From Ktedonobacter racemifer DSM 44963 (GTDB taxonomy: Bacteria > Chloroflexota > Ktedonobacteria > Ktedonobacterales > Ktedonobacteraceae): a stretch of 64,000 nt of DNA. The notes under the pieces were generated by a model that saw only the letters and a list, made by a program, of their open reading frames with translations, was not told the DNA's origin and did not search any database. The translations under genes were made by a program, and so were the position numbers. The DNA is taken from positions 2,591,341 through 2,655,340 of the forward strand of contig NZ_ADVG01000003.1 of NCBI RefSeq assembly GCF_000178855.1, written 5' to 3'. Positions 1 to 8,067 of this stretch are shown here, piece by piece. Positions within the stretch are counted from its first letter, which is position 1; each line of letters starts with the position of its first letter.

Positions 1-785
1 CTCTCTCGCTGCTCAATCGCACGCACTTTGCGCATTGCGCCGCGAGTGCCTTTCTGCTGAAGTCGTTTTCTCAGGCGGGTGTAGTGGTCAGCTTGGGCAA
101 CCGCCTCTTTGCCCAAAAAGAAGAGAGGATCACCCGAGCCAGTAGTGGTCGAGGTCACCGCCAGGTACCGCCGTCCGACGTCCACCCCAACCACTTGGGG
201 GAGGTCGCCTGGCTCGGGGTCGGGCAGTTCCAGGGAGAGCGCCACCAGCAAGTAGAAGCGCTTTTTCCGCTGGTCATACCACAACTGCGCCGTACCGATG
301 GAGGTTCCCTGCTCGATGAGGGCCACATGGCGCTCGTAGCCGCTGTAGGGAAGGATCAGCCGACCGGAGAGGGTCAGGACCGAAACGCGCTGCTCGGTTT
401 TGAAGCCGTAGTCCCGGCCCTGCTGATAGGTCACGGTGGGAGAGAGATAGCGGGGCGGCTGGTCGAGTCCTTTGTAGCGTTTCTTGGTCACCCCGGCCTT
501 GCGGCTGGCGGCATGCTTTTTGTATTTGGTCCACAAGCCCTTGTAGGTCGCTCCTACCTGGCGAGGGACAGAACAGGCCATCTGCGCCGGCAAGGCGTAG
601 AGCACCCGAAGCTCTTGATAGGTGCCCTCCTGCAAGCGCCTTTTGCTGCTCATTTTGCCATGTTCGAAGGCGTAGCGGCTGACATAATTCAGCGCGTCGC
701 GATAGGCCAGCTGCAGGTTACGAAGCTGGGCGAGCTGCTCGCTGGTGGTGTGCAACTTGAGTTTGGCAATGATGGTTTGTTTCAT
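1..785 (-). CDS. tnpB: TnpB-type RNA-guided nuclease / OrfB of an IS200/IS605-like element, cut by the window edge
   Basis: The minus strand is open from an ATG at 785-783 to the window edge, giving 261 visible codons with the 3' end outside. The protein starts MKQTIIAKLKLHTT, has a basic helical N-terminal half with repeated Lys/Arg clusters, and reaches GVDVGRRYLAV at residues 200-210. This is the first RuvC motif of the TnpB/OrfB family, with Asp202 as the expected catalytic residue. The zinc ribbon and the remaining RuvC motifs must lie beyond base 1. Known TnpB proteins are RNA-guided DNA nucleases that help IS200/IS605 elements persist; the guide RNA is normally encoded at the 3' end, which is not visible. 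No TnpA (Y1 HUH transposase) is seen upstream, so this may be an IS1341-type solo element. Family assignment is firm; activity cannot be judged. Confidence 0.9.
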   Translation of the reverse strand, partial: MKQTIIAKLKLHTTSEQLAQLRNLQLAYRDALNYVSRYAFEHGKMSSKRRLQEGTYQELRVLYALPAQMACSVPRQVGATYKGLWTKYKKHAASRKAGVTKKRYKGLDQPPRYLSPTVTYQQGRDYGFKTEQRVSVLTLSGRLILPYSGYERHVALIEQGTSIGTAQLWYDQRKKRFYLLVALSLELPDPEPGDLPQVVGVDVGRRYLAVTSTTTGSGDPLFFLGKEAVAQADHYTRLRKRLQQKGTRGAMRKVRAIEQRE

Positions 786-857
786 AGTCTACTTTTCTTT
801 TTGCGGGGCAGCGAACCGGAAAGGCTCCCCCTCCGTTGCCCCACTCCGACAAGGAAC

Positions 858-900
858 GCCTGCTTCCTCCCCGCGTTTGAAAACGGGGGCATCCGCAGGC
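858..900. repeat. Imperfect hairpin at the tnpB 5' side, possible IS200/IS605-type element end
   Basis: GCCTGC at 858-863 pairs with GCAGGC at 895-900, enclosing a second stem of a C-rich arm (CCCCGC) and a G-rich arm (ACGGGGG). Subterminal hairpins of this size mark the ends of IS200/IS605 elements and are recognised as single strands. It lies 73 bases upstream of the tnpB start, so it would be the left end. The rest of 901-1088 holds the upstream region of the next transposase; no gene is seen there. Confidence 0.45.
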
Positions 901-1088
901 GATGTCCGGTGATATCGTAGGATATACTCATACATTGGAGGCTTTTTCAACAGGCTGGAACGGTTTTTGGCACGATACCATGCCGTTTTCTGTGTACCAG
1001 TAGAGCTTTCTCAAGAGGGAGAATTAAGGTAAAAATACAGGCATAGAGTGTAAAAGTTACATTCTTCTAGCAAGATACGGAGGAAACT

Positions 1089-2270
1089 ATGCCTGTACCT
1101 AAGAAGCGTATCACATCGACCTCAGAAGCGACAAAAGTGGAGTCATCGGACCCTTCGGTGCCAGATGAACAGGAATTTCGTCAACGGATACGGAGCCTGG
1201 CAGTCAGTGCGATGCGAGTAGTGATTGAAGAAGTCATGCGTCAGGAGCTTGAGCAGTGTCTCCATGCAGCGTGGGGAGAAAGCACCCCTGAGAGAAAAGG
1301 GTATCGGAATGGCTCTTACACACGGGATCTGGTGACCAGGACTGGTCGTATCGAAGATCTCTCCGTTCCTCGGGATCGTGAGGGACAGTTTCATACGCAG
1401 GTCTTTGAGCGGTATGAGAGGTATGAACCCGAAGTAGCCGAAGCCTTAACAGAGATGTTCGTCAGTGGTACCTCCACCCATAAAGTGGGCCAAGTGGCCA
1501 AAAAGCTCACGGGAGTAGCACCTTCGGCCAGCTCAGTAAGCCGTCTCAATCACACTTTAACTGAACAATATGAAGCGTGGCGCCAGCGCCCTCTGCTTGC
1601 TCACTACCGAATCTTGTACCTCGATGGCATCCATTTTACCGTGCGGCATGGCAGCCAAACCGATTCCACCATCATTTTAACAGCATTGGGAGTAGATCTG
1701 GAAGGCAACAAAGAAGTCCTGGCATTGCGGGCCTGTGCAGAGGAAGATAAAGATGGCTGGAGTTGCCTGCTCCAAGATCTGCGCAGACGTGGAGCGACAG
1801 AGGTAGATCTGATCGTCACCGATGGGCATGATGGTCTTTTGGCAGCGGTTGATGCGTTGTTCACGGCAACACTACGGCAGCGGTGCCTGGTTCATAAGCA
1901 ACGCAACGTACTCAAAGCTATCCCTCATCGCGAGCGCAAGGAGGTAGCAGCCGAACTGAACGGGATCTTCAAGCAAGAAAAGAGAGAAGACGCACAGGTG
2001 AATCTAGCAGCCTTCAAAGCCAAGTACCAGAAACGCTACCCAGAAGCCATCCGTAGCCTCTGCGAAGATGAAGAGCATTTGTTGGCTTTCTATGCATTCC
2101 CTCCAGTGATGCATCGCTACATTCGCAGCACCAATGCCATTGAAAGCTTCTTTAGTAACGTGCGACAACGTACTGATCAAATTGATGCGTTTACGACTGA
2201 AACCAGTTGCCTGGCCATCGTTTGGGCAACAATGCAGGATATTCATTTGCCCAGGATTCCGGTCTCATAG
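1089..2270 (+). CDS. IS256-family (Mutator-type) transposase
   Basis: A 393-residue protein with the IS256 layout: an N-terminal region containing a basic RKGYRNGSYTRDL segment, the first catalytic Asp in YLDGIHF (Asp179), the second in IVTDGHDG (Asp245), the C/H segment RCLVHKQRN, and the catalytic Glu in RSTNAIESFF (Glu352). Length and motif spacing match full-length family members, so it may be active. ATG at 1089 follows AGATACGGAGGAAACT, which contains a clear GGAGG ribosome site. An AT-rich stretch upstream ends with GCATAGAGTGTAAAAG. I could not pair terminal inverted repeats by eye, so the element borders are open. A small hairpin (AACCAGCC, 5-base loop, GGCTGGTT) follows at 2304-2324. 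Confidence 0.93.
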   Translation: MPVPKKRITSTSEATKVESSDPSVPDEQEFRQRIRSLAVSAMRVVIEEVMRQELEQCLHAAWGESTPERKGYRNGSYTRDLVTRTGRIEDLSVPRDREGQFHTQVFERYERYEPEVAEALTEMFVSGTSTHKVGQVAKKLTGVAPSASSVSRLNHTLTEQYEAWRQRPLLAHYRILYLDGIHFTVRHGSQTDSTIILTALGVDLEGNKEVLALRACAEEDKDGWSCLLQDLRRRGATEVDLIVTDGHDGLLAAVDALFTATLRQRCLVHKQRNVLKAIPHRERKEVAAELNGIFKQEKREDAQVNLAAFKAKYQKRYPEAIRSLCEDEEHLLAFYAFPPVMHRYIRSTNAIESFFSNVRQRTDQIDAFTTETSCLAIVWATMQDIHLPRIPVS

Positions 2271-2488
2271 CCGTTGAACGCGGACGGTTATTGACAGAGA
2301 AGCAACCAGCCAGTAAGGCTGGTTCAGGGGGAGATGGAATGTATTGCTGCTCCTGTGTAACATGTAACCCTCAAAGGACTTTTTCCTTGATGACTTTTAC
2401 TGGCCTCTGCTGCCTTTTCCTTTTCGTTCGAGCCTCTTCAGATGCTACATTTATCTTCTCCACCTGCTTGTTTCTTGCTTACCTCTCT

Positions 2489-2869
2489 CTACACAAAACC
2501 CGGCATGGCCTCGGCTGAGATGCCCTGCGCGGCTGCCACATCGGTAATCTGTTTGCCTCCCGAAACCTGAGCGGTTACCTGGTCAGCAGTCAGATGGAGC
2601 CCCTGAGCGATATGCTCTTTGACGGTCGCCAGAAAGGCATCAGAATAGCCGCTGCCACTCCCTTTATTGGCCGGTGGACCTGCCGGTGTGCTCTGTCCTC
2701 CTGTAGGATCTGTGCCCCCTGTATTCGGATTGCTGGCGCCATTGGCATTCTGCAAGAGAAGCGGCAAGCCAAAGGCTATGATTACAACGACGACGGCCAG
2801 ACCGAGTAAGGCCAGCAGCAGAGAATTCAAAGTCAATCCACGCTGTGATCGTCCTGTTTTTTTGGCCAT
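2489..2869 (-). CDS. Small membrane-anchored protein with extracytoplasmic helical domain, probably shortened
   Basis: A 126-residue protein with a basic N-terminus (MAKKTGRSQRG), one strong membrane helix at about residues 14-39, a low-complexity Asn/Gly/Pro/Thr linker (about 42-72), and a C-terminal segment LHLTADQVTAQVSGG followed by ITDVAAAQGIS. That last pattern, a helix with Q-L/V-x-G-K and AAAQG, resembles small extracytoplasmic helical repeats in Ktedonobacteria and Actinobacteria proteins (inference from memory). Related proteins usually continue beyond the AAAQG helix; here the frame ends GFV and stops, so the C-terminus may have been lost near the IS256 insertion. No function is claimed. 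Confidence 0.6.
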   Translation of the reverse strand: MAKKTGRSQRGLTLNSLLLALLGLAVVVVIIAFGLPLLLQNANGASNPNTGGTDPTGGQSTPAGPPANKGSGSGYSDAFLATVKEHIAQGLHLTADQVTAQVSGGKQITDVAAAQGISAEAMPGFV

Positions 2870-2896
2870 AATACTCTACCCCCTTTCTGGTTGTGT

Positions 2897-3204
2897 TTAT
2901 TCGTAACGTAGTGCTTCAGCCGGCTGGATGCGGGAGGCCGAGCGCGCTGGGACAATAGTTGTCAAAAAGGCAATCAGATAGCTGCCAATGAGAATGGCGG
3001 CGATCGGAAGGAGCGGCAAGGGAAACTGTAAATTGCTATACGTGGAGCTGATAATCTGGAAGGCAACCCAGAGCGCCAGAGCGGTGCCGATGAGCATACT
3101 GGCCAGAATGATAAAGCTCGACTCTAGCAGGAAAGAGCGCATGATCAGGGGGCGTGAAAAGCCCAGTGCCCGCAACATCCCGATGAGCTGGCGTCGCTCA
3201 ATCA
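2897..3204 (-). pseudogene. C-terminal fragment of an FtsX/MacB-type ABC transporter permease
   Basis: The frame reads LIERRQLIGMLRALGFSR, then two membrane segments (about FLLESSFIILASMLIGTAL and LLPIAAILIGSYLIAFL), and ends with PARSASRIQPAEALRYE. This is the typical last part of an FtsX-domain permease, where the R-x-x-P-x-E-A-L-R-Y-E tail is the family signature. The coding sequence runs without a stop up to the inverted repeat of the IS6 element at 3205, so that insertion removed the N-terminal part. The missing part is not present on the far side of the IS (4067 onward). Clear remnant of a gene; not functional by itself. Confidence 0.85.
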
Positions 3205-4066
3205 GGTATTGTCAACTTGGCAATAGAGCTGAACAATATGCGAAAATACCTTCATGAAAACAAAGAATCTTGCCCCCGATTACAAGGGTTTCCGCTTCCC
3301 ACCAGAAATCATCAGCCATGCGGTGTGTTTGTATTTTCGTTTCTCGCTCAGCTTTCGTGACGTAGAAGAGCTTCTGGCCCAACGCGGAATCGTCGTCACG
3401 TATGAAACGGTCCGGCAATGGTGCATGAAGTTTGGGCAAATCTACGCCAATGAATTGCGCCGTCGTCGCCCTCGCTGTGGGGACAAGTGGCATATGGACG
3501 AGGTATACTTGAAAATCAACGGGAAAACCCACTATCTCTGGCGAGCGGTGGATCAAGATGGCAATGTGCTCGACATCCTCGTGCAGAGTCGACGCAACAA
3601 AAAAGCGGCCAAACGCTTTTTCCGCAAACTCCTCAAAGAGTTGCACTCTGTTCCTCGTGTAATCATTACCGATAAGCTGAGGAGCTATGGCGCGGCCAAA
3701 CGCGAGATTCTGCCTGGCGTAGAGCACCGGCAGCACAAAGGGCTCAACAACCGGGCGGAAAATTCTCACCAACCGACGCGCCTGCGTGAAAAGAAGATGC
3801 GGCGGTTCAAATCAACGAAACAGGCTCAACACTTCCTCTCTGCCTTTGGCCCCATCGCTGGACATTTTCAACCGCGACGACACCGTCTGAGGGCCGGAAA
3901 ATACCGCGCTCTTTTACAGGACCGATTTCAGACTTGGAATGAACTGACTGGAGCAAAGCGAGTCGCATAACCATAGGTATCCCCCACATCTTCCATGACC
4001 CATCAGCATCCTTCTTCGCTATACCTCAGCAATATTCTTCATTTTTCTGGTTAAGTTGACAATACC
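3205..4066 (+). mobile_element. IS6-family insertion sequence, complete with 14-bp perfect terminal inverted repeats
   Basis: GGTATTGTCAACTT at 3205-3218 is matched exactly by its reverse complement at 4053-4066. The 862-bp element holds one transposase. No 8-bp target duplication is seen (CTCAATCA on the left, TACGAAAA on the right), and the interrupted permease does not resume on the right. Both point to a deletion or replicon fusion next to the element, common for IS6 transposition. The same ends recur in a 162-bp element at 27946-28107. Confidence 0.9.
3254..3970 (+). CDS. IS6-family DDE transposase
   Basis: A 238-residue protein with the IS6/IS26 layout: N-terminal YKGFRFPPEIISHAV, helix-turn-helix region TYETVRQWC, catalytic triad in HMDEVYLK (Asp82), ITDKLRSYG (Asp140) and NRAENSHQP (Glu169), and the R-E-K-K-M-R-R-F segment after it. 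Length is normal for the family (about 230-240). The ATG at 3254 lies 49 bases inside the left repeat. All catalytic residues are present, so it could be active and act on the related MITE near 28 kb. Confidence 0.95.
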   Translation: MKTKNLAPDYKGFRFPPEIISHAVCLYFRFSLSFRDVEELLAQRGIVVTYETVRQWCMKFGQIYANELRRRRPRCGDKWHMDEVYLKINGKTHYLWRAVDQDGNVLDILVQSRRNKKAAKRFFRKLLKELHSVPRVIITDKLRSYGAAKREILPGVEHRQHKGLNNRAENSHQPTRLREKKMRRFKSTKQAQHFLSAFGPIAGHFQPRRHRLRAGKYRALLQDRFQTWNELTGAKRVA

Positions 4067-4553
4067 TACGAAAAAGATGACGGGTCAAGCACGACCGAAG
4101 TTGCTGGGTCGGCCATCACACACCTGCTTTCTTCTCGACCAGTCCCTGTCCCGTTCGTGTTCCTTGTGGGCTAGTGGGATACCCTCCCACGCAGAGCAAC
4201 CGTGAACTCACGTTGGATCGGCAGTCCGGCGCTTCTCACGGGAGAACGCGCTGCTGCACCAAGCCCAATCGACTTTTCTCGCTCTGGCAGGCGGGGAGCC
4301 GTCTGTAGGAGGCGGTCACTCTCTGAGAGAGACAGTCGAGGCCGCATGTTGTAACGATGGCTCTCCCACTGGTGTTTCCAGTCTCGCAGATTCCCGGGCT
4401 GTCAACAAGTCCTCTGCTCGACACCAATTAGTATATGAGTTGTAGATAACTCCGCCTTTTCTGCCTTCCCCTTTCCAAGAGCATCATCAGGCTTTGAGAG
4501 GCCAGCGTATCCAAACCTGAAAACGATACGCCAAGGCGATCTTGAGCGAGTTG
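4067..4553. other. Non-coding stretch between IS6 element and response regulator
   Basis: No convincing gene was found. The minus strand holds a 63-codon frame (4427-4236) without recognisable relatives or a ribosome site. The sequence is rich in short complementary runs, such as CTCTCTGAGAGAGA near 4320, so it could form a structured RNA. A degraded IS200/IS605 3' region is one possibility, but I cannot show it. Confidence 0.4.
4503..4535 (+). repeat. Single copy of a dispersed repeat also found as both arms of the 46.6-kb palindrome
   Basis: CAGCGTATCCAAACCTGA, continuing into AAAACGATACGCCAAG, matches the arm at 46551-46583 with only a few differences (CGCATCC for CGTATCC, ACTGTACGCT for ACGATACGCC). 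It sits just after the stop codon of the response regulator gene. Role unknown; it may be a mobile-element end or a transcription-related structure. Confidence 0.55.
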
Positions 4554-5240
4554 TTAGCCGTCTGTATCACGTTGAACGGAGCGATCGGCGATGCGATACC
4601 CGAGGCTGGGGAGCGTTTCAATCACTTGAGGTTCTCCAAGCTTGCGTCGCAACCGGCCTATGGTGACCTGTACCGTCCTGGTGAACGGGTCGGCGTTCTC
4701 GTCCCACACTTGCTCCAGCAGATCCTCTGCACTGAGGGCTGCCGGTGCTGCTCTCATGAGCGCCTCCAGCACGGCGAACTCTTTGACCGACACATCGATC
4801 TGCTGCCCCTCACGCGTCACGATGTGTCGCAAGGGGTCAAGCGCGACACCTGCTGCCCGCAGGATACGCGGGTGTGCTCTCGGCTTGCGTCGGGCGAGGG
4901 CGCGAACTCGGAGGATAAGTTCAGGGAAGTGGAACGGTTTGGCCAGGTAATCGTCGGCTCCGAGGCTGAGACCTGCAACCCGGTCCCCTGGGGTGCCGGC
5001 CGCGGTCAGCATGAGAACCATCGCAGGCTTCTCACTCTCGGTGATCATGCGACACACGATGTCGCCGTGAAGCCCGGGAAGGTCCCGATCGAGAACGACG
5101 ACATCATAGGAGGAAACATCGAGTTTGGCGGTTGCCTCCAGGCCGTCGTAAGCCACATCGACGGCCATGCCCTGGTCTCGGAGTCCCTCAGCGATATCGT
5201 CGGCCAGACGCCGGACATCTTCAACGATGAGCACCCTCAT
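4554..5240 (-). CDS. OmpR/PhoB-family response regulator
   Basis: 228 residues. The receiver domain (about 1-120) has the acidic pair Glu7/Asp8 in IVEDVRR, the phosphorylation site Asp52 in VVVLDRDLPG, the Thr in LMLTAAG and the Lys in LAKPFHF. A C-terminal winged helix (about 130-220) contains VSVKEFAVLEALMR and TVQVTIGRLRRKLG. It is the partner of the sensor kinase encoded directly downstream: the kinase ends at 5237 while this gene starts at 5240 on the same strand, so the kinase gene lies 5' and the two overlap by 4 bases. The likely target is the divergent ABC exporter operon starting at 7013, whose upstream region carries a dyad at 6834-6874 (inference from position). Confidence 0.95.
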   Translation of the reverse strand: MRVLIVEDVRRLADDIAEGLRDQGMAVDVAYDGLEATAKLDVSSYDVVVLDRDLPGLHGDIVCRMITESEKPAMVLMLTAAGTPGDRVAGLSLGADDYLAKPFHFPELILRVRALARRKPRAHPRILRAAGVALDPLRHIVTREGQQIDVSVKEFAVLEALMRAAPAALSAEDLLEQVWDENADPFTRTVQVTIGRLRRKLGEPQVIETLPSLGYRIADRSVQRDTDG

Positions 5241-6535
5241 GTCCGATCTCCCGGTTCGCGCCTTCGCCTGGCATGAGGCAGCGTAATGACGACCCGCAGG
5301 CCGCCCTCAGGCCGTGCATGCAAGCCGAGCGATCCATCGTGGACGGCGACGATCGCTGCAACGATCGAAAGGCCAAGGCCGATACTACCGTCCACAGCCG
5401 TCCGGTCGGCCCCGAGGCGCCTGAAAGGCTGACCAAGCTCCTGGACCTTGCGCTCGTCGAGGAGCGGTCCATCACTCTCCACCACCAGGTGAGCGGCTGC
5501 GCCGTCGTCTGCGATTGTCACTCCGATGAAGCCGCCAGGCGTATTGTAGCGGATGGCGTTGTCGATGAGGTTCTCTACCAGGCGGGCCAGCAGGGTCTTG
5601 CTTCCGATCACACCAGCATTGCTCAGAGTCTGTCGTACCTGGAGGCCCCTGCCGGCTATGGCATCACTGCAAGCGGCAAGCGTGGCGGAAACGAGCTGAA
5701 GAAGGGACACACTTGTGAGGTCTGTCAGAGTTCCCTGCTGCGCACGGGCGAGTGCGAGGAAGCTCTCAACGAGCCGGTCGGCCTGGTTGAGCCCCTCACG
5801 GAGTTTGCCTGCCAAGATGGTTATTTCTGGAGGCGCAGGGCCGGGCTTCCCAACCGCTACATCGAGTGAGGTACGCATCATGGTGAGCGGGGTTCGCAGC
5901 TCATGTGCGGCGTTGGCAACAAAGCGCCGTTGCCCTTCAAAGGCGGCTTCCAGGCGCGCGAGAAGCTCGTCAATGGTATCCCCGAGAGCCTTGAGTTCGT
6001 CGGGTGGTCCTGGCAGAGCCAAGCGTTCGTGCAAGTTCTCCTCAGAGATCTGCCGGGTGGTGACTATCATGGTCTGGAGCGGTCGGAGCACGCGACCAGC
6101 GACGACCCAGCCAAGCACGATGGTAACGACTGCTATGATGGAAAAGGCGATCCCAGACTGGATCAGAAACTGGTGCAGGTCGGCTGCTGCCTGAGCATGA
6201 AGCAGTTGGGCAAGAGAATCAGTGTTGCTTGCTCTGCTCGGGGGAAGAAGGGTCGATTGTGGAAGCAATTCAGATGCAACAGGGGCCGTGCCAGTGATTC
6301 GTCGCGCTGCTAATACGTACGTCAGGGCGAGCAAGCCGGCGCCTAATGCGAGGAAGAGACTACTATAGAGGAGCGTAAGGCGCAGGCGTAGCGTGCGCCG
6401 CGGCAGGGGCAGCTTGAAATGTCCCTTCCAGAGGTGGATCGGACCTCTTCTCGACATCTTCAGGTCCGCTTTCCCCCTATGCCAGGCGGTTCGAGCGCTG
6501 ATATCCGGTGGTTGGGTGGAGTTCTTGAGCTTCAT
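5237..6535 (-). CDS. Membrane sensor histidine kinase (HAMP, HisKA, HATPase_c)
   Basis: 432 residues from the ATG at 6535; an alternative ATG at 6457 (MSRRGPIHLW) would remove 26 residues without touching any domain. Two membrane helices (about 52-75 and 143-165) enclose an extracellular loop of about 70 residues, followed by HAMP, a HisKA dimerisation helix with the phospho-accepting His in NAAHELRTPLTMM, the N-box LVENLIDNAIRYN and the G2 loop SIGLGLSIVAAIV. The G1 box is weak (ESDGPLL instead of D-x-G-x-G), a point to check. It forms an operon with the response regulator by a 4-base overlap. Organisation beside an ABC exporter recalls antibiotic-sensing BceRS-BceAB-like loci, although these ABC proteins belong to a different permease family. 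Confidence 0.94.
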   Translation of the reverse strand: MKLKNSTQPPDISARTAWHRGKADLKMSRRGPIHLWKGHFKLPLPRRTLRLRLTLLYSSLFLALGAGLLALTYVLAARRITGTAPVASELLPQSTLLPPSRASNTDSLAQLLHAQAAADLHQFLIQSGIAFSIIAVVTIVLGWVVAGRVLRPLQTMIVTTRQISEENLHERLALPGPPDELKALGDTIDELLARLEAAFEGQRRFVANAAHELRTPLTMMRTSLDVAVGKPGPAPPEITILAGKLREGLNQADRLVESFLALARAQQGTLTDLTSVSLLQLVSATLAACSDAIAGRGLQVRQTLSNAGVIGSKTLLARLVENLIDNAIRYNTPGGFIGVTIADDGAAAHLVVESDGPLLDERKVQELGQPFRRLGADRTAVDGSIGLGLSIVAAIVAVHDGSLGLHARPEGGLRVVITLPHARRRREPGDRT

Positions 6536-6833
6536 ACCTCACCTATTCTAGCAGGCCTCCCCCCGTTTGTCCATCCTGTCCATCTGTGCCTCTGTACTCC
6601 CAGGGTTTCTCAAAGGTCCAGGAACACGGGTAGAGAGGACGGGGTTCGGGGGAGAAAACCTTCTTTCCCAGACCCAGTTCCAGTTCGACAAGGTCGTTAG
6701 GGAGTCGCGCCACTTCCTTTCCTGCCTATCGAAAAGAAGCATCCCAATCTGGCAGTGCCCTGTTTGGGATGCGAGAGACCACCACTGGAGCGAACCCCTG
6801 ATCATCTGCCTCAGGAAAGTTTAGGAGATCGCC

Positions 6834-6874
6834 GGTAACAGGGTGGTAACAGCTCGTGTTACTGCCCTGTTACC
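6834..6874. promoter_or_regulatory. Nested dyad, candidate operator between the two-component system and the ABC operon
   Basis: Outer arms GGTAACAGGG (6834-6843) and CCCTGTTACC (6865-6874) are perfect. Inner arms GTAACA (6846-6851) and TGTTAC (6857-6862) share the same centre at 6854, so the GTAACA half-site occurs four times in a 41-bp block. It is followed by GTTTTT. A two-dimer operator for the response regulator or another regulator is likely; a terminator hairpin is the alternative. The rest of 6536-7012 has no gene. Confidence 0.65.
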
Positions 6875-7012
6875 GTTTTTGGTTTATCGTTTCCGGTGTC
6901 CCAAGAAATGGGCCGCCATGGATTGAGGAGGATGCTCCTAACGCCCGAACCGTTGATCTGGCGCGGGACATGCTTGCTCTCTCCATGGACTCGAACACAC
7001 AAGGAGAATACT

Positions 7013-8020
7013 ATGACTCTCACTGCATTGACCAGCACAGAGCAGCCAGGTCGAGTGATTCAGCGCTCACGCTTGCTTGTGCGCGTCATAGCCTGGGAGC
7101 TGCGTCGCTTGCGCGCTAGCCGCCTCCTCTGGCTGCAAGCCCTCGGCTTCTTCGCTCTCTCCCTCTTCCTGACGTGGTCCGGGCAGATCCCACTCACGCT
7201 CAATCACATGAAGGGCACCGTGCTACTCTACGGCTTCGTGGCCGGAACCAGCGCCTGGGGACTTTTTATGACCCTTTCCATAGGAACGCTGATGTTGCTG
7301 GGGGTGCTTCTCCCTTTCGTCAATGCGGACGGCGTGACGCGTGATCGCTCCCGACGCACCCACGAACTGCTCCTGGCGACCGCACTGCCGACCTGGGCCT
7401 ATGTCTGGGGACGCTACCTGGCGGGCCTACTGCTGAGTCTGGGGATGGCGCTGCTCGCGCTGGCTGCTATCCTGGGAATGGGCCTGTTCCTGCATCTCAC
7501 CATCACCGGTCATCCGTTGCCGAAGATTGGCAATCACATCGCCGACTATCCGTTGCCGGAGATTGGCTCTCTGATGGTCATCTGGGTCGGCGTGATTGCG
7601 TCAGCGACGGTCCTGGTCAGCAGCCTCAGCTTTGCCCTTGGCACCTTGCTCCCGCGCTTAAGCATGCTGGTCAAGATCGTGATCCTGCTGGCGTGGTTTC
7701 TCGGTTCGCAGGTGCCCTCCATCTTGTTCAGCCAGGCCAGTCACGATGCCACTTTCAGTCTCCCTGCCTGGTACATCAATTGGGACCCGACCAGCGAGGG
7801 AATCGCGCTCGGATTGTTCCATATGTATATGGCTGACTTCAGCAACCTGACCACGGCAACCAGCGCAGCACAAAACCAGCACAACATCCTCGTGGTCGAG
7901 AACAGCTTGATCGACCTCGGGGGCTGGTTCGCACCACACCTGCTGTTAGCCGGGCTCAGCCTGGTGCTGGTCCTGATCGTGGCTCTCGCCTTCAAACGGT
8001 CTCGTTACACCCTCAGGTAA
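7013..8020 (+). CDS. ABC-2-type transporter permease, first of a tandem pair
   Basis: 335 residues from ATG 7013, chosen because AAGGAG lies at 7001-7006. The open frame extends 39 codons upstream to 6896, but without a ribosome site and with unlikely composition. About six hydrophobic segments are visible, starting with LLWLQALGFFALSLFLTW and ending with LLLAGLSLVLVLIVALAF. Between them is the motif VTRDRSRRTHELLLATALPTWAYVWGRY (shown here in part as DRSRRTHELLLATALP), shared almost word for word with the next gene. The long loop with PAWYINWDPTSEG is also shared. Role: membrane part of an exporter with the ATPase at 9062. The substrate is unknown; the adjacent sensor kinase suggests an antimicrobial or a peptide. 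Confidence 0.88.
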   Translation: MTLTALTSTEQPGRVIQRSRLLVRVIAWELRRLRASRLLWLQALGFFALSLFLTWSGQIPLTLNHMKGTVLLYGFVAGTSAWGLFMTLSIGTLMLLGVLLPFVNADGVTRDRSRRTHELLLATALPTWAYVWGRYLAGLLLSLGMALLALAAILGMGLFLHLTITGHPLPKIGNHIADYPLPEIGSLMVIWVGVIASATVLVSSLSFALGTLLPRLSMLVKIVILLAWFLGSQVPSILFSQASHDATFSLPAWYINWDPTSEGIALGLFHMYMADFSNLTTATSAAQNQHNILVVENSLIDLGGWFAPHLLLAGLSLVLVLIVALAFKRSRYTLR

Positions 8021-8067
8021 TCGGTTCGTCTGTTGCTAAAACAGTGAGAATGATGAAAGGAGCTTCT

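Noticed and set aside
84..920. 278-codon open frame on the plus strand at the window start
   Set aside because: It is antisense to the clear TnpB frame and has no ribosome site or motifs.
3197..4074. Target duplication for the IS6 element
   Set aside because: CTCAATCA and TACGAAAA differ; no duplication, consistent with an adjacent deletion.
4067..4553. Guide RNA or IS200/IS605 3' end in the gene-free region
   Set aside because: Short pairings exist but no TnpB 3' end and no recognisable hairpin tip; left as unassigned.
4542..5276. 244-codon plus-strand frame over the response regulator
   Set aside because: Shadow of the response regulator gene on the other strand; composition not protein-like.
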